A stretch of DNA of 64,000 nt from Bagarius yarrelli (Eukaryota; Chordata; Actinopteri; Siluriformes; Sisoridae), in the NCBI GenBank assembly GCA_005784505.1, contig VCAZ01000092.1, forward strand, positions 705,928-769,927, in the 5' to 3' direction. The notes under the pieces are model-generated. The model was not told where the DNA came from, ran no database searches, and was given only the letters and a program-made list of their open reading frames with translations. Numbering within the stretch: the first letter of the stretch is position 1; every line of letters starts with the position of its first letter. A program made the translations under genes and the position numbers. Below, in pieces: positions 1 through 12,636 of the stretch.

Positions 1-56
1 GGATTTACTTTGAATACTTTTAATGCAAAATGTAAAAGCCTTGATTTTGTCACATA

Positions 57-318
57 TACTTTTTACAGCAGAGTGAAATTCTTTTCCAGTCTTAGTAAGT
101 TGGGGGTCAGAGTGCAGGGTCAGCTATGATACAGCGCCCCTGGAGCAGGAGGGGTTAAGGGTCTTGCTCAAGGACCCAACAGTGGTTGGCTTGCCGGTGG
201 TGGGGTTTGAACCCAGGTGTTTCTGGTCTTCAGGTCAACAGTTGGCAGTGGTAGGGCTTGAACCCAGGTCTTTCTGGTCTCCAGATCAGCAACTCAGCGC
301 CTTAACCATTTAGCCACC
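57..318 (-). repeat. SINE family B copy, with internal duplication
   Basis: Read on the minus strand this starts with a tRNA-like head and ends with the tail CCCCCAACTTACTAAGA, shared with the copies at 39.5, 40.0 and 42.9 kb. The part around 'gaacccaggtgtttctggtc' is present twice (about 190-240 and 240-290), so this copy has a short internal tandem duplication. It lies downstream of the ankrd12 polyadenylation signal. Confidence 0.75.
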
Positions 319-334
319 AAAGATCAAAGATGAC

Positions 335-560
335 ATGTTCCTTCGGTTTTTTTTTGTTTTTTTACCGAGGTCACACACTGAATTTGTGATAATGACCTTT
401 AATTTTTTTAATAAAGGACATTTGCCTTTATTTATAGAACAAGGAGATAGAGAGGGGTGGGACCAGAAGCGACCTGAGCCGGAATCGAACCCGGGTCGTC
501 GGAGCACAACTGTGGATAAGGGTGCCGACGCCTTAACCCACTACACGGCGCGGGCCAACT
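335..560 (-). repeat. SINE family C copy (tRNA-derived)
   Basis: On the minus strand there is a tRNA-like head with a perfect B box (GGTTCGATTCC, about 482-492) followed by a body related to the copy at 40.3-40.5 kb. Such B boxes belong to RNA polymerase III promoters. It is a dispersed repeat and not a functional tRNA gene, because no cloverleaf with acceptor stem can be folded from it by eye. The next 300 bases (561-865) hold only AT-rich sequence. Confidence 0.65.
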
Positions 561-880
561 GTTAATAAATTATGTTTAAAATAAATCCTCCTGAAAGTGT
601 TATGTCTTTATGTGCATGTTGGAGGACTTTTTCTTATTCTACAAAAGGGCCAGACGAAAAATTTAGATAATCATTAAATTAGCAATTTAATAAACGGAAT
701 AAGTTGTGCTTGTGTGGCAATAAAATGGCTGTTACACCGGTCAAGATGCTGATTTAAAAAAAAATTCAGAGTGGTCTCAATGTTTTTTTAGAGCTGTACA
801 TATTTATATTTATGACGATGTATAGAAAGAAGCCTTTATAAGAAGACAGACGATATTAAAAGAGTTCACAACCAATAAAA

Positions 881-886
881 TTTATT
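881..886 (-). terminator. ankrd12: Candidate polyadenylation signal of ankrd12
   Basis: TTTATT on the plus strand is AATAAA on the minus strand, about 1.38 kb after the stop codon. It is the first well-placed canonical signal before the SINEs at the left edge. The plus strand has AATAAA just beside it (874-879), so the site is ambiguous by sequence alone. Confidence 0.5.
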
Positions 887-2102
887 CAGGTATATATTAC
901 AATTATATACATTATCCTGTAACAAGTAAATATTAAAATAGACATATTTTTAGAACCATAGTTCAAAAGGCGCGTTGTAAAAAATAGTTTTCGTTTTGTT
1001 GTGATCGCACATTAAAACTGTAAAATTATTTTCCTTTTTTTTTTTTTTTTTTCTCTAACAAGAAGACACATCGATCCGGTTTTCCCTTAATGTGTGTAAG
1101 ACACAACAGGCTACACATAGGAAAGGGGTATTACTAAGAGAAGACAACAGCGGGGGGGGGAAAAAGCAGGACCACTTACATAAACCTCACCACAGCACAG
1201 CTTTCCGGGGAAAAAAAATTAAAAAAAGAAGAAGAAAAGTAGTACAAACCTGCAACGCATGCACAGCATAGAAATCACAAGTCAAAAACACCTGCTGTGA
1301 TGAATCGGAGAGGAAACGTGGAGCAGTAGAAGAAAAGTTGGAACGAACCAAAACAAACATAATTTGAAAACACATGCTTAAAGATTTAAGCCAACATCAA
1401 CGACGCAGAGGACGCACGATATAAAAACCAACTTTGGTCCATTAAACATTTGACAAAAAGTTTACAATGAAAATATCTATTAACTTCCTTTCTGTTATTT
1501 TCTCTTTTTACAAATTAAAAATAATAATTACATGACTATTTACAAATGCACAATCAGTATGTATAAAATAAGTTAAAAAAACAACAAAACAAAAACAATG
1601 AAGACCACAAGCTATACATCAAAAAACACTCACTTTTGAAAGGAGTTGGAACGAGACGGTCCTATCAGAGGAGGGGTAAAGTGGATGCGTTTAACTTTTA
1701 CCGCTCTTACCACGTCCTCTGATCATTGAGGGGAGGTGTCGCCCTCTGCTGGCTGGAGCTCCTCTGTGCAGCTCTGTCCACTGTGGTTCTACTTTTCTGC
1801 AACAGGGACATTGCATTTAAGTGCATATTGATTTGGACCTAAAGCCAGCAGCTTTAAGAATCTATGTTTTGCACGGAAGTGCATCTGAACAGAAAAAGAA
1901 TTTGGACCTTCAGGGAAGCAATGCCAGGTCTTGGACCCAGTTACAGCAACGTAGCCTTTTACAAAACACTCCTATCCAGAAATACTGCAGACTTCTTAAT
2001 CCGCAGGAATGGAGGGACTCAAATCTGAGTCATTGTTATTAGTTTTTTTTTCTGTGGAGTGTCTGGTTGTACGGTGCAAGACTGCATTATCTCCTCACTC
2101 AC

Positions 2103-2103
<1 letters not shown>

Positions 2104-2149
<46 letters not shown>

Positions 2150-2166
2150 AACACAAACACAAACAC
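2104..2166. repeat. (CA)n / (CAAACA)n microsatellite
   Basis: About 20 CA dinucleotides are followed by CAAACA steps. In the minus-strand ankrd12 transcript this becomes a (UG)n tract in the 3' UTR, about 100 bases past the stop codon. Confidence 0.95.
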
Positions 2167-2261
2167 ACAGTGCAGCTCGCCCAAAACAAGTGCTTTGTGT
2201 TCCTCTACTCTTTCCAAGTCCTGGACAGACGATCCTTATCAGGACATTGGATTTCCTGATG

Positions 2262-2447
2262 TTATATTGGCGTGAGATCGAAATCGTCGTTGACCTCCAC
2301 GAGGGGGATGTGAAACTCTGGGATTTCGAAGATACTGGTTGATTTGTAGGTGGCAGGCTCCAGCTCCTGTAGCTTTAACTGCCACTCTAAGCGCTGAACA
2401 GCATTAAGAGCTGCTGCCTCGTGCTGCTGTCTCATCAGGAGACACGT
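2262..2447 (-). CDS. ankrd12: ankrd12 last coding exon
   Basis: Encodes the last 61 residues (TCLLMRQQHEAAALNAVQ... to DDFDLTPI) and the TAA stop at 2264-2262. The acceptor is CAG next to 2447. The three preceding exons (2928-2833, 3331-3188, 3592-3494) all start and end in phase 0, so each could be skipped without a frameshift. Together they form the conserved C-terminal domain shared with ANKRD11. Confidence 0.93.
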   Translation of the reverse strand, partial: TCLLMRQQHEAAALNAVQRLEWQLKLQELEPATYKSTSIFEIPEFHIPLVEVNDDFDLTPI

Positions 2448-5400
2448 CTGTGACAGACAAAGCCAGAATAACAGGAATCAATTTTATACGAAGGCTTTAC
2501 AAATTAAGGCTTTTAATAAATTTTACAATTAAACCACAAATCCCGTGTTTTGCACTGTGGTGCAGTCGACTATAATCTACACTTGATATTGCAATGTCAC
2601 TTCTGAAATATAATCAAGCATTACATATTGTTTTTATCAACTTTACACTTATACACGTTACACATTATTTAAACATTCTGCAACCTTGATGCAACAGAAA
2701 TTAGGAACCGTTGGCCTTTTATTTGTATTAAATATCCAGTTACTAAAACCTGTACAAAAGAAATCTAACAAACCAAGAAATATAAGCTACATTATCAGCA
2801 CCTCCACCCCCACACCAAAGTTACTAGTGTACCTTTAACTTGTCGAATTTGTCATCCACATCCTGAAGCCAAGACATGAATTGTCTTGCATTAAACCGAT
2901 CTCTCACTGAGGTTTTTCCGTCATCTCCCTGCCATGAGAGCAAACAATCCATGTGAGTATAAAACAGAAATAATGACATTAACGTGCTTTGTTTTAGGAC
3001 ACATTGTTAATACATGTGGTGTCTGAGTATCTTTTCAGGATTGAAAATACAGTCAAGTTATGTCCTTTTGTCAATAGCTCGACTGCATTTACCCTAATAC
3101 ATAACATACTCCATTAAGCTCAGTAAAAGATATCGCAGCGCCACTAATACAAACACTAATTTGATACTGGTAGCCCGGTGTTCTTACCTGTACATCCTGG
3201 GGCATGTTGTATACTTCTGCATCCAATAAAACAGTGCAGGCGCTGAAGGGTAGTGTCTGATTGGCCAATGTTCTTGCAGCACGATAATGGACACGCAGGA
3301 CTTCTTGTTCATTGGACACAATCAACTTTTCCTGAGCGATTTAAAAAAAAAAAGAAAAAAAAAAGGGGGGTATAAAAGGCTTTGTACACATGTAAAGCAA
3401 ATACTCCATGTCATTAATAGGGACATGCAGGATGAAATGACAGGACACTACCTCTCTTTTAACAAGAAAATGTGTTTAAAATGATTCGCTTACTCTTTCA
3501 ATGCTGTGCTGCAGGCGCAGTTTCATGCGCACAATCTCCTGCTGTTTGAACATCTCCTTTAGTGGTTCAGGTAGTGAGGGTGGTGGTGTTATCTTATGAA
3601 CAAAAAAAGAATAAGCTAAGTTTAAGTAACACGAGAAAAAAATTTTAATGGCAGGGCTCGCAAAAGTTTTAAATTCCTGGTGACCCTTCAGGCAGGCACT
3701 TTTTTGGTAGCCTGAAATAAATGTAATTTTATATGTAAAATATTGTGAAGTAGACAACATCAAAAATATTTTTGAAACACAATTAATAATCTTCTTTTCT
3801 TCTTTCGGCTGTTCCGTTTGTGGGGGTCGCCACAGCGAATCATCTTTCTCCTATTCGCTATCCCTCCTCTGTACATGTCCAAACCACCTTAACCTGGCTT
3901 CCCTGACTTTTCCCCCAGCTTCGTCACCTGTCTCTTCCTCAGCGCCACTGTCTGTAAACCATACATCATTGCTGGTCTCACCACTGTCTTGTACACCTTT
4001 CCCCTTGATTCTAGCTGATATTTTCCTGTCACACAACACTCCCGACACGTTTCTCCACCCATTCCAACCTGCCTGTACTCGCTTCTTCACCTCTTTCACA
4101 CATTCTCCATTGCTCTGGACTGTCGACCCCAAGTACTTAAACTCCTGTACCTTCTTCACCTCTTCACCATGTAATCTTACTGTTCCACTTCCCTCCCTTT
4201 CATTTAAACACGTACTCTGTCTTGCGCCACCTGCTCTTTGCTCTCACTACAGATCACAATGTCATCTGCAAACATCATTGTCCAAGGAGATTCCTGTCTG
4301 ACCTTGTCTGTCAAATGATCCATCACCACAGCAAACAAGAAGGGGCTCAGAGCTGATCCCTGATGCACTCCCACCTCCACTTTGAACTCCTCTGTCTGAC
4401 CTACTGCACACCTCACCACTGTCCTGCTCCTCTCATACATATCCTGCACCACTCTGACATACTTCTCTGCTATTCCTGACTTCCTCATGAAATACCACAG
4501 CTCTTCTCCTGGTACCCCGTCATATGCTTTCTCCAGGTCTACAAAAACACAATGCAGCTCCCTACGACCATCTCTGTACTTCTCCATCAGCATTCTCAGA
4601 GCAAAGATTGCATCTGTAGTGCTCTTTCTGGGCATAAAGCTATACTGCTGCTTACAAATACCTGCTACCCTTCTTAACCTAGCTTCCACTACTCTTTCCC
4701 ATACCTTTATTGTGCAACTCATCAACTTTATGCCTCTGTAGTTGTTGCAACTTTGCACATCACCCTTGTTCTTAAAGATAGGCACCATTACACTCCTCCT
4801 CCATTCCTCATTCAAACACAAATAACAATCATAGGCTATAAAATAATTTAATTACAATTATTAATACAAATATTAAGTTCTAACTGAACATCCTATTCCA
4901 CAGGTTTGTGATTTTCTCAATTCTCTCCTCTGCGAATGCGTGCATCTCCATCACATGTTTAAGTTTAATGTACGAGATTTCACTTGAGCATAGAAATTAC
5001 AAATATGTTGTTACAAATATGGTGTAAATTCTGTAAATTAGCCGCTCCCTATACAGTTTTTGCGATTGTGGATTGAAATGAGGGAAGTGGAGGCTCGTGG
5101 TTAAGGTGTTGGACTACCAATGCAAACATTGTCCACCTAGGCTACCACTTTTGGACCCCTGAGCAAGGCCCTTAACCCCTAAATGCTCAGTTGTATAAAT
5201 AAGAGAAATGTGGGAATAAAGTGTCTTCTCTCAGAAGGTGGGCAGAGTCTGTAAAAGAGTGCGTAAAAAGATTGTGGGGGAAAAGTGATGGCTTAGTGGT
5301 TAGGGTGCTGGACTGATACCAGAAAAACCGGGGTTTCATTCCCAGCACCACCAAACTATCACTGTGGGCCCCTGAGCAAGGCCCTTAACCCCAATGGCTT

Positions 5401-8400
5401 AGATGTGCAAAAGAGATAAATGTAAGTCGCTCTGGATAAGGGTGTCTGCCGAATGCTGTAAATGTAAATGAAAGTAAAAACCAAGCATGCTTTTATACAC
5501 AATTTTAATACCCCACATACACTGATAGTGACTTCCCGATTTCAGACAACATAATTATCCAACTATATTCGTGAGAGAATGCAAAAGAATTAAAATACAT
5601 TAGAAGACACAATAGCCCCTTGATGTCAGGCTAGTGGCTTTGCAAGCCCTGCATGCAAAAATACATTAGTAACGACTCACCGTTGGAATACAAAGCTTAC
5701 TCAGTGGATTCCCATCAAGCAAGTAAGAGCCGTTGAACGTAACATATTCATCATAGTATTGTGGTGCTTGAGGAATGACGCTACATAGCACCTTTCTTTT
5801 CTCCTCGATTTTCTTACGGATGTGCAGGAACTCATAATAAGGGTTGGCCCTTTCGGTTTGGTAGGGCTGAATTTCTTCAAGCTTTAGGGAGTCCACGATT
5901 GCTGCTAATGACTGCTGGGTCTTTTCCTTTATTTGCTGAGCTGTAAGGCCTGCTGGGGTTGAAAGAGAACTTTTGGGCATCTTTCGTTTTCTTGGATGAG
6001 TGACCTGGATGTCCACCTCGTCATCTGGATTTTTTACTTTTGTCCTTGCTGCTGTTAGATCACTGTCTCTGTCTGCCACTGACAATGGTGAAGAGCCTCC
6101 AGATGTTGCTCCACTGAGCTGTTCTGACTGAAAATCAAGCTGAACACCAGTGCAGCCCAGATTCTGCTCTCCATCTGATGGAGTACCTTGTTTTGCTTGT
6201 TGCTCTTCAACAGTAAGCTGGTCTGGCATCTCCACATCAACATTCGCTTTAGTGTCCGAAAAAGGCTGGGTTTGAGCCCCATCCTCTGAAGACAGCAATT
6301 TTTCTACTTGTGTCTCAGCAATGACCTGATTATGGTCTGACTTTTCCCCTGATACTTCCATTAACTCTTCAGATGTCTGTTCGGGACTAGTACAGTGAAG
6401 GACATTTGAAATTGAAGGGGGAGCCAAACCATATTCCTTTTTCCCCAGATGTGCATCAGCCACACTTATGTTCTCACCGAAGTGACTTGCTTTGCAGTCA
6501 TCCACTGAGATCTGTTCTGTAACCTGATGAGAATCTCTAAACACACTGACTGTACACTGCAGCATTTTGTCAGACTCTTCAGAACTGATTCTACTAGAGC
6601 TGATAGATGAAGCTTGGCTTGTTGTCAAGTCCATTCTGCTCCCAGCAGAAACCTTCTCCATGCATCTGTCTTCCATCAGGCTTTCAGGACCGCTTGACAA
6701 ACTTCTTAAACTTTTCTCTTCTGTCAAATCAATGTCTGTCCTTGCTGGGTGGTCATTATTGGGATCAAAGACAGAATTCCATTTCAGGTTACCAGTCTGC
6801 GTAGGTGTTTTTGTGAAGCTCTGCTCTGATGATACCATGGATGCAACCTGGGGCACAGAAGCTAACAGGGAATTTTTGTTGGAGCCATCGGCCATTTCTG
6901 TGTCAAAGCTGTCAGGCTGATTTTGTCCACTCTGCTCTGGTAAGGTATCAGTGTTTAACTTGCTTACCTCTACTGTAGTTGTTGTTAAACCAATACTACG
7001 TGGAAAGCTAGTTTGGTGACCTGGGAGATCTTCAGAGTTAGGGGCACATGCAAGCTGGTTGCTTGAACTCCTATTTGCATCCTCAACACCGACAGGAGGT
7101 TGAACTTCAGATTCAGCACAGTGGAGATGCACTGACAGGGAGCTGTTAATAGTAAGACTTTTCTGTGTGACTGCTCCACAGGCTTCAGTATGGTGTATTT
7201 TACCAGGTACCTCACTAGAGTTTGCTACATCGCCAACTTTCTGAGATTCTTCAGTCAGTCTGTCTGGCTCAGCTAGACTGGCTTTATCATCCTCATTATG
7301 GACAGTTCTTGATTGAGAAGATGCAAGTCCGCTTGACAGTGGTGTTCGACTGCCAGAGGCTACGTCAGGAAGACTGTTAATTTCTTTATTGTTAAAAATT
7401 GGTGATCTGGAGGACTGAACTATATGGGAAGATTGGAGGAAAGGTGGCTGAGAATCAGACATTTCTAAATTTAGGTCCGAGTCGTACTCCGTGGGCCTGG
7501 GCGTTAGCATGGTAGCCTGGCAGGAATCCTCTGAACTGGCTACTGAGATCATAGACACTGATCTTGACATGATAGCAGATCGTTCACTGTCAGGTCTTGG
7601 AGATCGACTAAGGCTGTTTTCTATTACTGGAACAGACTTTCCAAAACACAACAGATTCTTTGCATCTAGAGAAAGTGTCCTTCCGCTGGTCGCATCCTTT
7701 AAGATCTTTTCCCGACCAGAAGCGTCTGGGATTTCTGAGCTTTTGGAGCGCAAGAGTTCTTTATTTGCACTTGGTTCACTGGAAGTGGAAATTTTCGCTT
7801 TATCTTTGTTTTTTGGCCTCCCAGAGTCGGATCCAGGTCGTTGTTTTAGCCTTTCTCTTTCTTTTTGCTTGATTTTTTCCAAGTGTTTCTTGTGCCACTG
7901 CTCAATCTCCTGATCCTTTAAGCTAAGCATTCGTTCAAAGCTCGTCTGCATGAGGTCATCATTAACCAATCTTTTCTCTTTGGGGCGGGTTTCTTTTTGT
8001 GCAGGTGAAGCTTTGGATTTGGACCTATCCGACTCAATTTCAACAGGCCTTGTTTTGCTGGGTTTGCTGTCCCTATGTTGTCTTTCCTTGTCCTTTTCCT
8101 TGTGCCGCTCTCTGTCTTTATCCCGATGCTTTTCCAAATCTCTATCCCTCTCCCGCCTGTCCCTGTCCTTTTCAGGGTTTTTTATGACCTCTTCTTTTAA
8201 TTTAAGGGTTACTGTTTTATTGCTCTCAGATGTGTACCCCTTTTTTTCTTCCAAAAGAAATTTGAGATTTGAACCTGAGGAGGAGATCATGGTTTCTTTT
8301 AATTTTTCTTTTTTCTTCTTGTCGAAGTCTTTATCTCTTTCTTTTTCTTTAATACGATCGATTTTGCTATGATCACTGCTCCGCTCAGGAGCCTTTCCTT

Positions 8401-11400
8401 TCTTTTCAAAACCCATTTTATCTCTGTCCCTGTGATCGCTTGAGAAATGCTCTCTCTCTTGACGTTCCTTCTCACTTCTTCTTTCAGACTTGTCCTTGCT
8501 CTTTTTGTTTTCTTCATGCTTTTTCATAGGCGCCACAGGTTTTAGTTTGTCACTTTCTTTATGGATTCTCTCACCGGACGAATTAGACAAGGTCATTATT
8601 TTATCCCTCTCTTTCCATCGATCTGTACAGTTATGAAGATCAGGTTTATCTGACAAATGATCTGATTTGGTTTTCTTTTCTTTTTCTGCCTGCTTTTTCT
8701 CACCTTTTTCAGATTCTCTGTCCTTTGTGGATAGCCGTTTATCATTTTTCTCACGAGAGCTCTTCTCTCCAGTCTCTAGCTGATTGTGATCAAACAAGTT
8801 TCCAGTAAGAGGCTTGTCTTCGGTCTCCTCTTTTATGCAAGAATTTGAGTCTTCAGGCTTTCGTATCAAGTTTGGACATTCTGACCGGTCATTTTCAGCC
8901 CCTTTACTGTCCTTTGCTCCTCTTTCATCCTTGTATGCTACCTCTTTCTTTTCTTTTTTTATAGGTTTGTCTTTTTCTCGCTCGTCTTTTTGTTTTCTCT
9001 CCTTAGTGCTGTTACAAACCGAATGCTTGTCTTTTAATGTTGTTTTATCTTCCTTAACTGGCGACGAGTCGATAGACTTTTGAGGAGAACAACTGCCTGG
9101 TGTCTCACATTTCCCCTTGAGTTCTTCACTCTCATCACTTTTGAAGAAATTTTCTTTCCAAAATTCTCGGTCAAACTCCAAATTCCTATGTCCATCTTTA
9201 CTTAGTTCTCTCTGTCGATGCCGATTTCTCTCAGACTCATAGTCTTTCCTGTACTTGTCCTTTTCCTTGTGTTTAAGCTTATGCTTTTTGACAACCTTAC
9301 CATCCTTGTCAGATTTTCTAAAAGCTCCTTCCGAGCTATCCATACTATTGCTTAAACTGGCATCTTTAAATGGACTAGAGCTTCTGTCATCTCCATCCAA
9401 GATGTGTTCCCTGTAGTGATGTTTGCTTTTGTCCTTGTGCTTACAGCTTTTACTGCTGGAACCTTCTGTGTAGTCAGAATCTGTGTAGTGGTTGTACTTG
9501 ACACCATCCATAGTGCAGGACCCATCTCCAATGGAGACAAAAGTCTTAGCATTTTCCTGTTTTAGAGGAGTTATCTGTTTGTCAGGTTGACCATAACTGA
9601 GCTTGGGGGATTTCACAGCGGACAAGTGAAAGAGGTGCACAGATGAATCGTCCTTTGGGCTAAAGGACATTTTAAAAGAGTCCTCCTCCCGAACACTTTT
9701 ATCAGAGTTGTCAGACGCTGTGGCTGTCGAGAACAAAAGAGATTTGCTGTTTTCTTTTCCGTCCTCTTGAACCTCCTGATTTTCCTTGTTTTTGCTTTGA
9801 CTCCTGTTCCTCTTGTTTGCCTTGCCTTTTTCTGTTGATGTTTGAGTTAAGCTATCTCTTTTTGTCCGGCTCTCTGTTTTGTGTGTGTCGTTGCAGAGTG
9901 ACCTGGTCGGGGAACACTTTCGTTCTGAAGGAGCCTCCAATTCATTGTCTGAACTATCTGAACTGCAGTAGAGTACTCGGGATGATTTGGGCTTTTTTAA
10001 TTTGCATGATGACACTGTCTGATCGCTCTTGTTGGACTGTCTGGGTGTGTAATGGTTTTGCTCCTCTTTCTGTCGCACTTCTCGTCTCAAGATGTGTCTG
10101 TCATTTAGGGCCTTGCTAAGATCTTCTTCCTCTTCCTCGTCCTTGAACTCGTACTCATCCACACCAGACACTGAAGATGTGGCCTTGGCTGTGGTCGATT
10201 TGCCATCAGAGTCCTTCTCAGTGTCCGAGTACTCCATATTGTCATCTACACTCGAGGGGTTTATTGATGGAAGGTCCTCAGAGTCTGTAACATACAGCAG
10301 TATAACAGTAATCAAGCAGGTGATCAGAATACTTGGAAAATAAAAAAAAAACAAATTACTCCATGCATTTGGCATTATGTATGACCATGAAGTAGCATTG
10401 GCCATTATGCCCAGACTTTATAGAAATAAAATATTTCTTTCCTATTTTAACGAATAGATTTACTCACAGTAGGGGTCGAGCGATTATCAGGTTATATCTT
10501 ACCGATATAAGGTTTTTTATGATTATCGTTGTCTATCATTTTCAAAACCGATTTGCTGATAAAATAATTAAATTAGAAAAATAATTAAAACAAAAGTATT
10601 TTATTACAAACAAAAACTTCATGCAGAAAGACTATATGGCCCAAAGGTTTGTGGACGCCACCACACCCATATGTGCTTTGTGAGCATCCCATTTTATTTT
10701 TACTAACATCAGACACAGTTTCTTTCAGGGCTGTTAAATTAGATTGAGGACAATAATAATAATATTTATAATATAGTAATATTCCTCCAATATAGACAAA
10801 TAAGTTCCTCCAATATAGACAAAACATGTCCGTTGTACCTCACCTACTGGACTAAGTGAGAGAAATGAATCCACATAACATAAATAAATCCTATACAGTC
10901 ATGTGCTTCCAAAAGGTGGGGGGGGGGGCGCATATGGCTGTGACGGTCAGTGCCTGTGTAGTGTAGGGATAGATGTCTTTGTTAATGTCTGTATGTACCT
11001 GAAGAGCTGTCATCTGGGTCAGACAATGGGATCTCCCCCTTCAGTAGCTGCTCAACCTCCTGAGAATCAGCAACATCCACCGGTCGCTCGCCTCTCTTGT
11101 TTGCCTGAAATGCGTTGCCTCCATGCTGCAAGAGTAACTTCACAATCTGCAAACGAGTAGATACAAATGTAATAGGCAAATTAATATAAAACAACCGCAC
11201 ATTTCATGCATTTGGCAGACGCCCTTATTCCGAGCAACTAAAATTTTATCTCATTTTTACAACTGAGCAATTGGGGGTTAAGGGCCTTGCTCAGGGGCCC
11301 AGCAGTGCTGGCTTGGCGGAGCTGGAAATCGAACCCACAATCTTCAGGTTAATAGTCCAACACCTTAACTATGAGCCGCCACTTCCCGTGTGTCCACATT

Positions 11401-12603
11401 ATTACAGTTATATATGCTTCCTTATATATACCCATGAGACATGATGTTTTACACTAATACTGCTTTCTACACCTCATGCTAATGCAACAGGCATTGAATT
11501 CTGAAATTGGATAAAAACATAATACAATGCAAAAAAAAAAAAACAAAAAAAAAAACATACATCTTTGTGTCCACTGCTGGAGGCATCATGTAGAGGTGTA
11601 TCATCGTCCAATCCCTGGGTGTTCACCTCTGCTCCTGCACCAATAAGAACCTTTGCTACGTCATAGTAACCAAGGTTGCAAGCTTCATGTAGAGGTGTCC
11701 AACCTACAAAAACAGAGTTTGTTATACATTATTAAAAGTAAATAATGCATTCTTGCATAATGACTTTGAAGTCCAAAGACAACGTTACCTGCAAAATCTT
11801 TCACATTTACATCCGCCCCTAATCCAATCAGCTCCTTGACATGTTTCACATCCCCTCTGATGGCAGCCATGTGCAGCGGTGTTTCTCCACGCTCATTCCG
11901 CTTGTTCACCTTGTCTTTCTGACGAGATGTTGAGCTATTGGGAGTCTTTTTTTGCACTGCTGGAGCTTGGGAGGGGTGGCTTGGCGTGGTGTCTGCAATG
12001 AGGATAAAAATACCATCAACTGTCTAGAATAAAAAGCTACGTTAGAATAAACGGTGAAAAGATCGAAATATATATATATATATAAAAAATAAATATCGGT
12101 CAAGGTTTACTGCAATCTTGAAAAGTTATTTGTTTTGCACATCCCAAAATACAGTTCATCTCATATGGCTGCAATTACCTGGACTGTTGTCTCTTGCTGT
12201 CATCTGCATTAGCAGGGCCATCTGCTTGCGTTCCGAGAGAGGGTACCCGAACAAAATGTTCACAGGGGTGGACTTTTTACCTCCAGACTCCTTTTTTACC
12301 CTCTTTTTATCGGGACCATCTTTATCTGCATGAAACACATGTGAAAACTCAGAAATCGCCAAAAAGGCATGATGGCTTGTCTAAATACATGCATGTTTAA
12401 TTAAAATCGGTCATCTCAAATTTCAGTGCATGATGTTAAAGGCATGCGTAAAGAAACGAATTTAGCAGACGTGTATGTCTAAAGTACTACTAGCGATGTT
12501 AAACAACGAACAGACAAATAAAAAAAAGAAGAGAGGATTCTTAGTATTCAGGAACAAGAATACCTAACACAATCACTGTGTGTATCCCCCCCCCCCACCA
12601 AGT

Positions 12604-12636
<33 letters not shown>

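Larger units (their letters stand above)
865..2261 (-). other. ankrd12: ankrd12 3' untranslated region
   Basis: This AT-rich stretch follows the ankrd12 stop codon on the minus strand and runs to the AATAAA signal at 881-886. No splice sites or conserved reading frame are seen. It holds a CA microsatellite (2104-2166) and several A/T runs. The exact cleavage site is inferred. Confidence 0.6.

Noticed and set aside
7491..8372. Plus-strand open frames of 140 codons opposite the giant ankrd12 exon.
   Set aside because: They are antisense shadows of Lys/Glu/Ser-rich coding sequence (Leu/Ser/Phe-rich products) with no family resemblance.
10285..10405. The long open frame continues upstream with a hydrophobic, membrane-like N-terminus (MANATSWSY...).
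   Set aside because: A good acceptor (TTACAG) sits next to 10284 and the upstream exon joins there in phase with a split Asp codon. The hydrophobic part is intron read in frame, so ankrd12 is not a membrane protein.
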